DNA from: Fratercula arctica
Taxonomy: Eukaryota; Chordata; Aves; Charadriiformes; Alcidae
Direction: 5' to 3'
NCBI GenBank assembly: GCA_947846985.1
Contig: CANTUZ010000026.1
Location: forward strand, 53,054,730-53,118,729
DNA length: 64,000 nucleotides
In this document: positions 1 through 14,058 of the stretch, piece after piece
How the letters are laid out: every line of letters starts with the position of its first letter
Position numbering within the stretch: position 1 is the first letter of the stretch
Notes under the pieces: model-generated
What the model was told of the DNA's origin: nothing
The model's database searches: none
The model's input: only the letters and a program-made list of their open reading frames with translations
Program-made: the position numbers and the translations under genes

Positions 1-2234
1 GCTAGCTATCAAGACTATCTGTTTTTCAAGTAGAGAAGATGGCTTTCTTCAGCCAATTGTTCTTGCAGTAAAAAAAATAAATAAAATTATAATATTGTGT
101 TTTGCTTGGCAAGAATATATGTTACTAATTCAAAAATACACCAACATGACTTTGCAGAAGAGAAGCTGGTTTGTGAAATAACTACTTGCAAAAAATCTGA
201 ACCCATAAGTAGCTTTAATAGTAAAATAAATCCACAGAAATACTGAAAGAGTAGGATCGTAAGTATATCCATGTTTCTCTTTCAAATCATCTGTAAATAG
301 AAATATTTTTCTTTTAATTGTTGTCTTTCTCATAGTGTGACTCTGCTTCCACTCTTCCATTTACATGACTCTCAAATAGCAACAAAACAGAGTAATTATC
401 ATACTTCAACCTTCTGTGTCCCTGAGTTTTTCTCATCACACTTTTCTGCATGCCAACAGTGACAGCATATTCTGAGGTAGCCTCTTTCACTGAAGACTGA
501 CGTGACTCAGTGTTTCACCTTCCTTATTTCTTGATGTGTTGGGAGATTTCAATAACTTATAAGTCTAACAGCTTTCTTTTGTTTCATTTTGCAGTGAAAT
601 TCTTATCTATGATTCTACTCTTTGATCCTATGGATATGTTGATGTTAGTACTTATAGAGATGCTGTTTGAGTTGTTCACAACAAAGATTAACACCAATAA
701 CCAACCACCTTGCCATTAGTGAAGGTAATAGCAGGGAGTCTATTAAGGCTTTATGTCTTGTATCAAAACTCAGTTCTGCAACCAGTTTTGGATGATCAAG
801 TGAAAATGATAAATTCTTAATGTTAGTATAACATGTGCTTTTAACAGTACCTCTGTATGTGCCCATGTGAACTTCAGTATGTACTTTTTCAGCATGGCAT
901 CTGCATTTATAGTTCACAGTCTTATGCATGCCAGTGTTTTTCATATGAACAATTCTGTGCAAAGTGCACAGGCTTCAAACAATACCCATGATAAAAAGCA
1001 ATATATTTTGTATTCACAAAACTCATCATATTGACAGCTGCATGTGATTGTCCAGATTGCTATTTCACTTGAGTCTCCATTCTCCTCACAACCCATTAAA
1101 ATGGAAACAATTTATTGCCCTCTATTACCCACCTACTGCCTCTTCTGTCCTACCTTCCTCCTCTCACCCAGTCAATCCTGTTCATATCCCTAAGTGCACA
1201 TACAGTTTCCACATCCTAATGATTTTTCCCATTTTCTCAAGTTGCTGCTCTAACACCCCATCTCACCTCCTCATCCATTCGGCTCTTCCCCCTTTGCCAA
1301 TAAACTTCTTTGTTCTTTTCACCCACAGCCGTGTTGGGCAAATAGATTCAGGTCTGATAGAACTAAAAAAAGGCCAGATAAAACTAAAATAACAGTAATG
1401 ACAAAAATTGGTTTTCTGTCCTTTTTGAATTTTATTGACATTAAAGATAATGTATGGTTCCAGCTTCCAGCAGTGGTTTAAAAGCAATAAACTCGTGAAG
1501 TAACTCCCTTGTTAATGCATCACATTCTGGACTGAATAGCCAAATATCCCTACATAGCTGAAATGGTAATTCAATCTCTTCCACTAAGATAAAAACATGC
1601 AGTAAAGAAAAGCTGGTTTACATAAGTCGTCTGCTTTACATTATATGATCTAGCCAGCCTGATCTTAGTTGAACACGTTGGTTTACAGGGTAAACAGATA
1701 AGCCAAAAAGTGTTTCTGGGCAGAATGGGATCCCTAGTCTCAGAAGAAGAAGTATCATATTTTTTCTCATTCCCCTATGTACTGGAACGTGCTGTTGAAA
1801 CTAGATCAAAACGTTATTTACTATACTTCAATACAACAATAATAGATAGAGTTATATAGCATATGTCTTGAGGATAAATTGCTTCAATTATTTTATTCTG
1901 AGGAACAATGAGAATCACACTGATGATGCTCAAGCAATAAGAACAACAGCATTATTTTATTCTTTAGACAATATCTGCTATGATTCAGAAGTCTTTATAC
2001 ATATAGAGTTTACCTATTCACTTCAGGGATTTAATTTCTGTCCTTACACACCAGATTACAGTTTGCCTTTTTCATGAAATACGTAGCCTTAAAAACTGAA
2101 ATACACAATCCATCTAAATAGACAACTGTATATATGGGCACTTTTTATCAACACTTTCTTAATGAAGGCCACTGAAGACATATAGTAGGTCTTTCTTTCT
2201 CCTCAAGTGAAATATCAGAATCAATGTTTTTACT

Positions 2235-2253
2235 TTATATATATATATATATA
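2235..2253. repeat. (TA)n microsatellite
   Basis: An uninterrupted TA dinucleotide run of about nine units flanked by AT-rich unique DNA. Likely length-variable; no function inferred. Confidence 0.9.
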
Positions 2254-4142
2254 AAGATAAAGTGTGTAAGCAAAACAGACATAAAACACATGAGAAGTAT
2301 CTGGAAGAGTTTACACAGACACACAAAAAAGTATGTGAATATCACAGTGGCTTAGCAAAAGCAAGCCTACCCATCTAACCAGGGGAATACATTCCTCCTA
2401 GAGAAATATGTATTCAGAGGAATAAGAGGGCTCTTCAACATTCTCAACTTCCTCAACAGGGACTAGATGGGAGGGACTTGATGGAATCCCATATTGGATA
2501 ATCTTCTCCATCTGTGGTTGGAGAGTACCAAAAGAGTACTATCACAAGATGGATCAGAAATTGGAGTTACAGTAGTGCATGTCTGTACAGCTGTACTGTG
2601 ACTAGACCCTTGGATTGCCTTCATCTGGTCTAACTTCTAGATTTACCTTTCTTATGTCTCAAGATCAAGTGATCTGAATGCCTCATAATGATATATATCG
2701 ACACATATAAGGTGCAAATTAATAGAAGCAGTGGGGACCAGCAAATAAAGCTGAATCTTTGAAATGGATGCCAAAGGTAAAAAAGAAAGTTGCTAAAAAA
2801 TAACATATGGGTCTAGTTTGGTACAAGGTCAGGCACAGATCTTGATCATTCTCATGAAAGAATCTCAGAAAGTTATATTTATTATTTGACATAGCAATAA
2901 ATAATGCCAGTTATGCTTACGTAATGCTTTCTCAGTTATTACTAGAGGCTGATCTACTTCTAAAGCTCTCAGATCAAAGACACCCTTCCTTGTCAATATG
3001 TTAGCTTAGCTACAAAAGACATACAGAAACTATAGCTTTCAGAAAGATGTGTGACCTCAAGACAGAAAATGGTTTGATAGCTCTAACATGTCTGTGATGA
3101 AGACTGGAGAAACAATTTATTCATGACTTTTTTTTATCTAATGTGTGTGGTTATAAAAGCAGCAAAGGACAGAGTTGGGATATTATTAGTCTGAAAAACA
3201 GAGGAAAATATCATAACAAAATTAAGAGAGAACACAGACGTAATGAATATGGGAAAGAATGAGACATATGTGGTTGAATCAGATGAAGGAGATGAGGCTG
3301 AGAAGGCTTGTGTCTGATTGTCTGCCCTGTTGACAGAGTCCAGCAGTGCAGGATTTTGCATTCATTTCTGCAAAATTGGCCAGTGGAAGCTGCTGTGATT
3401 AAATATCTTTAGCTTGTATTTAGTGTTTAAAAAGTAAAAAACAATAACCTGCCTTTTATCTCTGTTTTAGCTTCTTGTTCTGCAGTGAGGCAAGAGCAGG
3501 AAATAATAGTAATAGACAAATACATTCATTTGTAAGAGCTTGACTCTGCTAGTCCTAGCAAGGGAAGGATACATTTTATCCTTTGAGATGGCTTCTTGCA
3601 AAAGATTAATTTGTTCGGTGTTTTCCAAGGTAAGAAAGATTGGGATTTTTTTCTCCTACCTGTTAGACTAATAAAAAAGACTTGCTGCTTCACTAGCTCA
3701 GAATTTAAACAAAATTTTTAAATGTCTTAAGCTACTAATGATCTCCATTTACAACCCCTAAGAAGGCGGTAATACAGTTGTAATGTAGTTTACACATTTA
3801 GGAGAAATTGCAAGAGATATATAGATCACGAGGTTAATTTTACACTTGAAGAATCAGGAGACTGAAGCAGGTGCCTCTGAAGTTGTTGTATATCCAGCAC
3901 TTTCTCTTTTACGTGCTGTTTTGCAACTCCACACTTCACACATCCGTATTCTGTACCAGTAACTTTTTGTCCTGCATAGGCATATCTCACCTTACAGAGA
4001 AATATACAAGAAATAATTAGGAAGAGCGTGATCTCAACTATCAGCAATTTTAAGTAGAATCCATATGATTTCTAATTGATGTCTGACTGTAGTTAAGTAG
4101 ATATAAAAAAGTTTAAAGTAGCTTAACTTTACTTAAAGTAAC

Positions 4143-4166
4143 TTTTTTTTTTTTTTTTTTTTTTTT
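4143..4166. repeat. Poly-T run (24 nt)
   Basis: Twenty-four consecutive T. No retrotransposon body is recognisable on either side, so it is annotated only as a homopolymer. Confidence 0.9.
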
Positions 4167-5405
4167 GTATTTTGCAGCATTGGAAGTATTTAGGATTTAT
4201 TGATTTATTCTTATATGTCCAACAATCAGGAATGTGATCTGCATGTCTAATCCTGTGATGGGTTATTTCAACCACATAAAGCAAATGGACCATATGTTTG
4301 ACTTTAAATTAATTGATTATCATATGAATTAATGCTAGGTTTTGGTTTTGGACATAATATTCAGCAAGAGAGAAAAACATTGATGTTGGGCGCTTATTTC
4401 TTTGGAAAGGTAACAGAAAACATTGCCCAGCTGGTGGGTGATTTTGATTTAATTCCAAAAGAAATTAGTGGCCTGAATTTGGCTTACTAAATTCAAGCAA
4501 CTGTTCAAGAACATAAATCAGAATCAGACTCTGCTACTTTCAACCATGCTACTTACACATATCTCAAGGCATGTACAGTATCAGTGCTCTCAATGCAACT
4601 GTTTATATGATAAAATAATACTGAATCTGAATTAAGAAATGTCAGAGTTCTCTTTATCAGAGATTTTTAAAGAGCAGATCAGCACCTAGCTTCCACTGTT
4701 TCTGAGGCAAAACCACTGCACTTGTTGCATACTTGCAATCATTTGTGCAAGTAATTGTGTTGGTAATTCATATTACACCGAAATCATCATGATGTCATAA
4801 CCTCTAAAATGGAAATTTAATTTACTGTTGGAATATTGTATTATATCCTGTGAGAATAAAGGTGTCTCAGGCCAGCGAAGTTGTGAAATCTTCAATGAGT
4901 AAGACCATTATTTAAACTGCCTTGAGATCTGGACTCACAGTAGGGTTGCCTCGGATTTTAAGGACTGTATTTTATTTTCAAATTTGGTATACGAAGAGAG
5001 AACAGGATTTACTCAAAGATGAGTGGATCAAAGATGAGGAAAAGTCTGAGAAACACTGAGTGACTGGAGCAAGAAGGTGGTGGAGACAGGAAGCAATTAC
5101 TGGAGTTTGAAGACAAGCATAATTCTGGTAAAGTTTTAGTATTGATTAAAAAAGAATGATGTCCTCAAGCTTCCAGAACACCTCTCTATTAATATAAGTC
5201 ATCACCCAGTGAATTATTGCTTCAGAAAATACAAACCATCTGGAACAAATTACCAGGCATGTCTACCTTCTCTGCTGAACCTCTATGCCCGAATCAGTTC
5301 GTAGCCTCGCATCGTGCTCAGCTGAACCAGCTCAATGGAGTAGCTGGTGAAGAAACTTAGAAGACATGGCGAGATGTAAAGCTGACCAGGAAGTAGGCAC
5401 AATCA

Positions 5406-5463
5406 TTTGTTTGTTTGTTCATTTATTCATCTGTTTGTTTGTTACTAGGAAGTTACTAGGAAC
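5406..5463. repeat. TTTG-rich simple repeat and 11-bp tandem duplication
   Basis: Degenerate TTTG/TTTA tetranucleotides occupy about 5406-5443. They run directly into two adjacent copies of GTTACTAGGAA, which looks like a small replication-slippage duplication at the repeat edge. Confidence 0.8.
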
Positions 5464-5717
5464 AAAAAATCCTCAGGAGAATAAATCACTTTACTATCAT
5501 TAATTTTATTATGTGTTACTATTATGCCAAAATTCATCAGCTGAGGCTCCATCTGAGACAGTGGGCATTCATTTATTGCTCTATTTAAATGTATTGCTTG
5601 AACCATAAGAATTGACTGTAACACTTTATTTTCCCTGCAGATCTGCCTAACCTCATTTGTGGCCTTTTAGGAGACCACACAGACTACTTAAATTCTAAGT
5701 GTTTTAAGAACTGACTG

Positions 5718-6014
5718 TCACTGAGCTGTGAGTTGCTGCCCTCTCAGCAGAGGTATTGTCATCAACAGTGTGAGCTGGTTACAGTCAGACAAATGGTTGT
5801 GACTGATTTGTTGCGCTGTTGTTAGTTCCTGTCCCCTCCACTGGAAGTGACTGCTCTCTCTGACGTGATTTAAACTGACTTGTGTCATGCTGAAACAGAC
5901 CAGTTGTGCTCGTGCTGTCAATGCTGCACCCCAGGACAGGTGTGGAACGTACCCTGTGAGCAGGTCTGGAGAGGAACCAAAGGTACTGGGTAGTGGGTTC
6001 CTAAGTATTTTCAA
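5718..6014 (-). other. 98-codon ORF in a GC-richer block, unassigned
   Basis: This minus-strand frame runs 98 codons and coincides with a patch that is visibly richer in G and C than its surroundings. The peptide has no motif, signal sequence or membrane segment that I recognise, and no splice signals clearly bracket it. It may be an old repeat remnant or chance. I do not claim it is expressed. Confidence 0.12.
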
Positions 6015-8754
6015 GTATACCGCAAAAAAACCCTCACCAGGGGACGAACCTCAATACTTTTGAAGTCATCAAGAGTTTTGCCACTGAGTGCAGCAAAGAT
6101 TTGTCTAGGCATGCTATTTTGCAACCAATTCAGTTATTAAACTGAAAAGGTCTCTTCAGAGAAGTGTAATCCAACCAAGTGCAAATTTTGCTCGAAACTG
6201 CTAAGAAGAGGAAGCAAAATCATCAAGTTATAATATGAAGTTGGAATCCCACTCTAATTATACATTAATTCCTGTAGATTAAAAATATGAAACGAAACTG
6301 GTGTATTAGTCTGGGTTAGCTGCTGAAAAAATAGAATTGTTTCACGAGGTATGCTGGAATGAAATAAGCCTCATGAATTATTCATAGATAAGACTTTGGA
6401 TCCCTTCTTCCTATCTTTTCTGTCCTCCCTTCCTTCACTACCTAATATTTTGTAGTAGTTCCAGGTGTTATAGGATAATGTAACATTTCATTATATATTC
6501 AAACAGAAGGCACAGCGTGTAACACCATGGAAAAAAGAAGCATGGCTTAGCATGGTTTTTCTTGCTCTTTTTGAAAAATTCACAGAACAGTTCGAAAATA
6601 TTATTGACAGCAATTTGAATTCTAAATCCCCATTTCACTCAATAAAATCTGAGTAGACCCCTAACTATTCATGTGTCCATGAACAGTAAGAACAGTTTTC
6701 TTCAGGAAAGCTTGTTTCACTTCATGACTAGCTTTGTTGTACATATTTACAATGATATTATGTGCAGTCTGGTATCACATGTATGTACCAAGAGTAAGCT
6801 TGATCTCCCACCTAAATTGAAGAAGTTAATTTATGGCTATAACTGGAAGTAGATTTCATGTCCCAAATAAGAGTTTGCCTATTATTCATCTGGACAGAAA
6901 GTCGCATTTTTTTCTGTTAGCTTCATTACTCTAAACTGGGTAAACCGACTCACAGGAGGTTAAAGAACAACTGAAATGCCCAAAAGACTGCATTACATAA
7001 AATAAATGTATCTTTTAATGATGCAGAGTTTTCAAGAAGGAAAATATACCACACAGATATGATTTTAATGAAGAAAGACATTTCAAGTCATTGTGATTCA
7101 TATTTTCTTTCTGCTCTTCCGGTAGGAACAGCTGCTCCATTGTTTTGGCTTTGACCCCTCGGCTTTCAGAATTAAGTTTACCCAGTGAGTGCCTTTGGCA
7201 TTAGCACTGAATTTTCTCAGAGCTCACACCAACAGCAACGAGGGGATGTGAGTGATTAACTGATCACCCTTTAAGCAAACAAATGTGACCAAAGTCACTT
7301 TATGGAATAGATAATTTGTGGATGTTTGCAATGCAGCTCTAATAGCACTACCATTAGTCTTGCGAGAGAAAGCAGAGCGCACCATTGCATGAGTGTCTGT
7401 TGAGAAACAGTAATTAGCAGGGAGAAAGCAAGATGAGATATTTTCAGCTACAGCTGCATTTCCCACCCCTTACTCTATCCCACTACTCCTGTATCTGCCA
7501 TAATCCAAAGTTCATACCAATGATGTAGTCCAAATTCCCTACTTAGTTACAACAGTGCTTCTGAGTTAGCTCCAGTTGGCTTCCACCGTGCTAACTGAAG
7601 CTGTGTAACGAAGAGGAGAATACGGCCCAGTAGCTGATTAGATCAGACTCTGACTTCCTACTGCTGCAAGCTGAACAGAGGGGAAAAACAAAGGGAAAAA
7701 AAAGCTCAAGTATCATTGCTACCAATGTTGATTTTCTATTGTAGAATGGTATCAACAGAAGCTGCCTTGGTGCTTCAGTTGCCTTTTTGACATGAACAAA
7801 GCTACTGTGGATTTTTCTGGTATTAGAGAGGGGACATTTCTCTCTATATCAATTTTCCCTTATGCTACCCTTCTTATTTTTCTCCATTGCCGCTGCTCTT
7901 GACTCAGTCACTCAGAGACCCCCAAGTCTCCTATCTTCTGTTAAACAAAATGGGTAGAAACAATGTTTTCTCCTCCAGTGGACAGGAAAAGTAGACAGCA
8001 AAAAGAGCAAGTTAGGTCACTGGAGTAGCAGAGGGCATTAAATGGGCCTGTGGTGCTGCAGTGAAACAAAACTGAAATGAGCATTTGACAAAAGTATGTT
8101 AACTGAGTGAGAAGAAGAAAAACATGGAGGGAGGATCAGAAGGGAGGAAAGAGGGCTTCTCAGTAGGTCTGTAACTGTATAGTCTTCATGTCGTATTTTT
8201 ATACACACACCATAAAAACCTCTTGTTTTGAAAGGTGAATAAAAGTTTACATAGAGATAATAATTAAAGAATGAACCAAGGATGCTGGTGGGAACATACG
8301 AAAAACAACTTGTAATCCAATAATCTATTTTTTTTTAATAGGTGAAGAAAATTTACAGCTGTTGACTGCTCACAGCCCACAAAATCTAGTTACATACACA
8401 TGGTGGTGAAAATACAGCAGAGTCATGAAACCTGAGAATCAATTCATCAGTTCAGTGAATACAATGAATTATGACTGAAACACATAGAAAATGAAGACTA
8501 CCATATTTTTAGGGTTTTTTTGCTACCAGTTTACCTGTAATATAGCAATAGTTCACTTAGCCAGTTTAGCTATGGCAAAACTTAAATTAAATTTATTTCA
8601 AAATGTACACCTTTGTAACAAAGCAATATATTTATTTAGTTCCTGATAAACAATAATCTAACAGCTCTACACAATATGACTGAGGATTTTATAGTACCTG
8701 GCTAGTGTGCAGTTCTAGTGTTATGAATGCTTTATATCAGTAAAACATTAATCT

Positions 8755-8775
8755 GGGGGGGGAAAAAAAAAAAAA
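8755..8775. repeat. G8-A13 homopolymer pair
   Basis: Eight G followed directly by thirteen A, then purine-rich sequence, making a strongly strand-asymmetric purine tract of about 40 nt. No gene context. Confidence 0.85.
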
Positions 8776-8985
8776 GGAGAGAGAAAAGGAAAGCGTGCAA
8801 GGTTTATTTCATTTTGGGTTTTTTCCTCCATGGTCTAGGTTTATGGCTTGTATATAAGTACTGTAGTGCAGGAACAATGGCTAAGTGCTATTTGTTGTGA
8901 ACCGCGTCTCCCACTTCTCTCAAGTGAAAATTTGTAGCTGTTTTGAACGACAATCATTACCAAATTCTCTATACATACATTCTTT

Positions 8986-9036
8986 TGGTTTTGTTTTTTG
9001 TGGGTTTTTTTTGTTTTGTTTTTGTTTTTGTTTTCT
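8986..9036. repeat. T/G-rich low-complexity tract
   Basis: Runs of T interrupted by single G or GGG. The short overlapping plus-strand frame made of Phe, Cys and Leu is a product of this composition, not a gene. Confidence 0.8.
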
Positions 9037-11416
9037 TCTAAGTTCTTTAGGTATCTCAGTATCTCAACAGTCACTGAAATTCCAATATATTTTTGTAAAA
9101 TTTAATTTTCTGCTATCTTGTTATTCTTCGCCAAATGGTTTAACAGTTTTATCTACTTCTTAGGTGCAAGCAGAGATTATCTTATTCTGGGATACATCTA
9201 GCAAATTAGCTGCTGCATGGATGGCTAAGCCTTTATTATCTATCATGGAGTCTGCTTTATTTGATTTTGAGTATCTGTGTGGACTTGTCAGAGGCATTAG
9301 TTGACTCTCTGAAACTCTACCTGAACTTGATGTATTTGGTTTTAAGCCCTTACCTGACTTTTCGTGATATCTACCGTGATTGAGCTGTGTTTGAAACTCA
9401 TCATAGTTTATGTTTTCCTTGCACACAGATAAGCTATACAAAGTGTGGCCAAGATTTGTTTAATTTTCAGATCTACATCTACTGTACATAAAAATTACTC
9501 ATAGAGTTTTGTCTGTTCTTCTGTGAGAAGATTAAGCTTGGTACACCAAGCACTGCCAGCTGGAACATAAGAAAAGACAATAGCTTAGTTACTGTTTTTA
9601 CTTTTTGTGTACTAAATTGGGCTATCAATGTGAAACAACTATTTATTCCCGCCACCAGTGACGTGCAATCTTTGAATTTTCATTTTATAACTTAGACTGA
9701 GTGGAGATTTTTATTCCTTTTGTTTCTTTGTTTTGCTTTTGTTTTCAGGGTTTTCTGCTGCTGTGCCTTGTGCATGAAGAAAGGCTTTTTATGTAGACAA
9801 TTCCATAAAACCAGTAAATAAATGTAGTCAATGGATGCTGATTTTGACAAGTTTATATTTCTCAAAATGCTTTCATAATTCGTAAAAATATTCAATTTTT
9901 GACCCTTTTTCTTTTTTTGGTTAAATTAAAAAAATACAGCTTTATTATTAAGAATTCTATGTATTGCTACAGCACCAGCTTAGCAACATGCCTAGGGTTT
10001 TGGCTCTGACCAAAGTTTCTGCAGAATATCCTATTACAGCTGTCATCCTACCACACCTGAAGCTTCAATATTATACAGGAGAAAAGAATCTGTAAACCAT
10101 TCTCAGGTAAGGCTCCATGCTTACTCAGAGAAGAAATAGGTGACCAGGATAAAAATAAATGTGGATTTCTGTCTCCCGTGCCAAAATCCAGAGTTTTGCA
10201 TTATGACCCCATCGTTTCTGGGGAAGCTTACACACTTTATAATAGACAAGTAATAGCAAAAATGGAGGAAAGCATTTTCCTTTAAAGTATAGCTGGAATT
10301 GATTGTTGGGAATTTGCTCTTGGGAAGAAGATCAAAGAGTTAGTTCCCATCCAGGACACTAATTACTCCCACTTAAAAGAATGTGCAAACTTCCCCCTGT
10401 TTTGAGGGGGAACCTAAAAGTCTACCTATGTTTTTATTCGTGTTCATAGACAGATAAATATATACATATATAGCTGGTACAGATAATAGATAAATATTAA
10501 AAGTTTTTTCTTTTTCTTTTTTGTGAATGAGCTACTTCAATCAGTTAGAGGAAGTTGCTTTTATGGCATCATAATCTATAGGCTGACAGTGCAGCTGACA
10601 TCACAGCCACTGAGATATTGTAAAAGAATATTATAAGACACTACCTACAGCATGGAGGTATTCCTATTGTTTTATTACTACCTAAACTAAAACTTATGGC
10701 TCTGAATCTCAAATCCTTGCCCAAACTTAATCCTGACACAGATCTTTTTCTTGCCTTCTGGTGAATCCTGAATGTACTGCTTAACTCTGCAACTAAAAAA
10801 AAAAGACAGAAGCTGAGATCTGAAAATTGGTTTTCCTGCAGAATAATTCCGTTACTCAAGGATAGTGCTGCTGTTGCACTTCACTAAATAGCAAGTAATA
10901 TTAAGGCAATTATCATTTGAACAGGTGTTTCCAGGGATAGCTATTAGTGTGCCTTCTGGTATTTCGAATGTACAACTGCATTTTAACCCAAATAAAAATC
11001 CTATCTGCTAATATATTTGTAAGTTATGTTTATAACTTTTTTCCATGTGTGTTTCCAAATATATTCAAGTTTTTCAATCAAAAGCCCTAGGATTTTATGG
11101 GATACTTTGTGTGCGTACACGAGGGAGATGTTATCCCAAAACTGTTCTGAGAATTACAGATTCCTGTGCTTACCAACATACAAGGTATTATAGCTTTTCT
11201 CCATAATTTTAATTGGAGGACTATGATATACAATTTCCTTTTTCGAGGCCCTTTGTTAGGAAATGCACTGTACAACACCTCTTAGGCAATCAAGGATTTA
11301 ATGCATACCCTAGTGCCTCAGCAACTTTAGTAATATTTGGTGATGTATTGCATCTACTATTCAGTAAAACAGAAAGAATCTGCCCAGTCTAATAAATTGG
11401 AAGGTGTTTTGTTGTT

Positions 11417-11431
11417 CCCCCCCCCCCCCCC
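11417..11431. repeat. C15 homopolymer
   Basis: Fifteen consecutive C (G15 on the minus strand) in otherwise AT-rich DNA. It is the longest C/G homopolymer that I see in the window. Confidence 0.9.
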
Positions 11432-13021
11432 ACTTAGGGCTGAAACAGAGTGAATTGGAATGATTATTTTAATTATACCCAGCCTAGTAAGATGACAGCT
11501 AAAGAACCTGAAAAAACTGTTGATGTAGAAAATATCTTTAGGGAACTAATTCCATCTTTGATGTATGTATATTAAGAATTTCAGAGAAGAAAAGAATCTA
11601 AAACCTTTTGTTGAAATGAAGTGATATATTGAACCCTTAAACCGCTACTATAAACTGCATTGACAATAACAGTCTAGATTTATTTCTCTATACAAGTAAA
11701 GTATTTGTAATTTCTAGTTTGCTTCCCATGCACACTATATTCAATACTATTATATGAATCCTTCTTTCTGTCACACCACTTATAATATACTTGACCTCCT
11801 AAAACATGCATATATGAGTGTTACCATCTATTCTCTAAGCAGTTATAGATATTTTTGCTATGAGAATCTATTTGTAACTTTCTTGCTCCTAGTAGGCACA
11901 ATACATACAAAGGTTAACTTATTATGGAGTAAATAAATGAAGTTAACAGCTTATAAAAATACCTTACATGAGCAAATATGTTTATTGCAAATTTATTTCA
12001 GAAATTCAAAGAAATTATCTCTTAGGTATAACAGGGCTAGGTTTTAATTTTTTTGAAGTAAATCTAGAGTTACTATAAATCAATCAATTATATTGTTACT
12101 GCAAATTCCACCTCATGTAAAATAAATGCTACTTATATAGATTATGTATCTGTGCTGTATTTTATTTATTTGAAAAGTAAAATTATGCCAAACAGGTCAA
12201 TGACTAACAGTATCATTTTTATTAGTAACTGGAAAAATAATAACAAAATAAACTAAGAAATCTAAAAAGAAATGTTTTTAAATGATTGCACAATTAAACA
12301 TACGTGGGAAATACAAGCCAAATGAATAGTCCTTTTCTTAAATGTGCTCCTGTCAGTCTGTTTGCAAATTTGGACAAAGTACTAGACAAGGCCTTGCTCC
12401 ATACTCTGTTGTAAATTCACTTTTTGACTTTTGAGACTGGTAAAACAATATTGGTAAAAAATGAGTTATTCTATATGATTTTTTTAAAGAAGAAAGTAAA
12501 ACTGAATACAATTACTGGTTAGTGTTGGAATTGTGCCTTATTCCTGTATAGAAACACCTAAAAAAGAACATACCCAAACAAAATTCTTAATCTAATTTCT
12601 CTTCCTAATGACAGAACAAGCAACCGATACTCTGTAAAGTTTCTACAAGACAGGGAAAAAAAAATCAAGACCACTGGCTCCTGCAACATCCTTCTTTCAA
12701 ACCTCTGTAGAATGTAAAAGTTAATTCATAGCAGATCAAAGTCAATGGGTGCTAGCTATATAAACAGTCTTTGAAATCTGAAGTAATTGTCACACAGAGA
12801 ATGTTGTCCTGGTAAATAAATACTGAGTATAAACTTTTCTGAATGGTAAAATATTCATGGGGTGATTGCAGTATCTTTTTTATAACTGAATTAATTAAAG
12901 CAGGAGAGGGAGAACACATATATAATACTTAATGTGTAATTCACTATCATATACAGAAAATTTCAAGGTGAAAAATGTATTTGTCAGGGTCAGTATTTCA
13001 TGGCTGTATTAATCCATATAA

Positions 13022-13070
13022 GTTCCAATGGAATACACAGTGGTTTAGGCATTTCTAATTCCATTGGAAC
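13022..13070. repeat. Perfect 13-bp inverted repeat, 23-nt loop
   Basis: GTTCCAATGGAAT at 13022-13034 is the exact reverse complement of 13058-13070, with 23 nt between the arms. Transcribed from either strand it would form a 13-bp perfect hairpin. Pairing stops at both outer ends (A opposite A). I see no matching terminal repeats or target duplication that would make it a MITE, and the stem is shorter than a typical pre-miRNA. Confidence 0.85.
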
Positions 13071-14058
13071 AAATAGAAATTTCCTTTCATGGCTGCATTT
13101 TTTATTATGATCACAGTGTAAAAGCATTATGTTTACTTCATTTTTATCCATATCTTCGGAGCAAAAACAATTTAATTTTTTTCAAATGTTTTCTTGTAAA
13201 GTAATAATATTATCCTATCAGCACTCAGTGGGCAGACATATTTTTCAGCATTCCTCTTTTAATTAACTTGTCTTACAAACAAAGGCTACCAGATGAACAC
13301 AATTTATCCACAGCATGTATTTTCAGCTAGGAGGCAGATAATTATTGCTCACTGCAGAAATAATGTTATTCTACTCGCTCATGTAAAACAAACTTTAAAT
13401 GTCATTTTACAGTGATAAAGATTACACAGCACAGTGCCATCTTAAGATATAGCAATTACACAGAGGAACTTCTCATTAACCTAAAGGTCAGAGGTGAGAG
13501 ATGATCACCAATTCTTGCTAATACAAACTTAAATTGGTTTAAGCTAAATGTAATGATCTAATAATCATGAAAACGGGGACTTTAAAAACCTAACAGCTAT
13601 TGTGGTCCATTTCCAAACAGAATCATGCAATCTGTAAACATAATAAGAACAATGTCACTTCCAACTCCTGTTTTCTCTTGCTATTGGGTATTTCTTTTTG
13701 TATATCCCAGGAAGAATCATAGCACACAAAGTAGCTGCTCTCTGTTACAGGCTGAAATTACCTTTTTTAATAAACTGGTGGCATCTTTGTAACATTAAAA
13801 TGTATTGTTTCAATTAAAAGAAACAACCACAAACTAATCTTTAAACATTAAGAGAAAATTGCATTTTCAAACACAAGTGCTGCAATAGCTCTAAACATAT
13901 TTACTTCGTAACATTTAACAGTTTATAGAATGCAGCAGAAAAAGTAAAGAAAGACAGCAGTTTAGTAATTTTAAACTATAAGCTAAAATATGCTATGTTT
14001 GAAGTCCTGAATATCCCTTCCAGTGCAATGCAGACAATTAGATTTCTTAAATCACTAG

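Larger units (their letters stand above)
1..13021. other. AT-rich non-coding stretch, no recognised gene
   Basis: I read both strands and found no recognisable protein domain, RNA gene or transposable element. Open frames here are short (at most about 115 codons), start at arbitrary ATGs and give low-complexity or composition-driven peptides, as expected from AT-rich DNA. Short simple repeats are listed separately. The stretch could be intergenic or intronic; nothing visible decides which. Confidence 0.6.
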
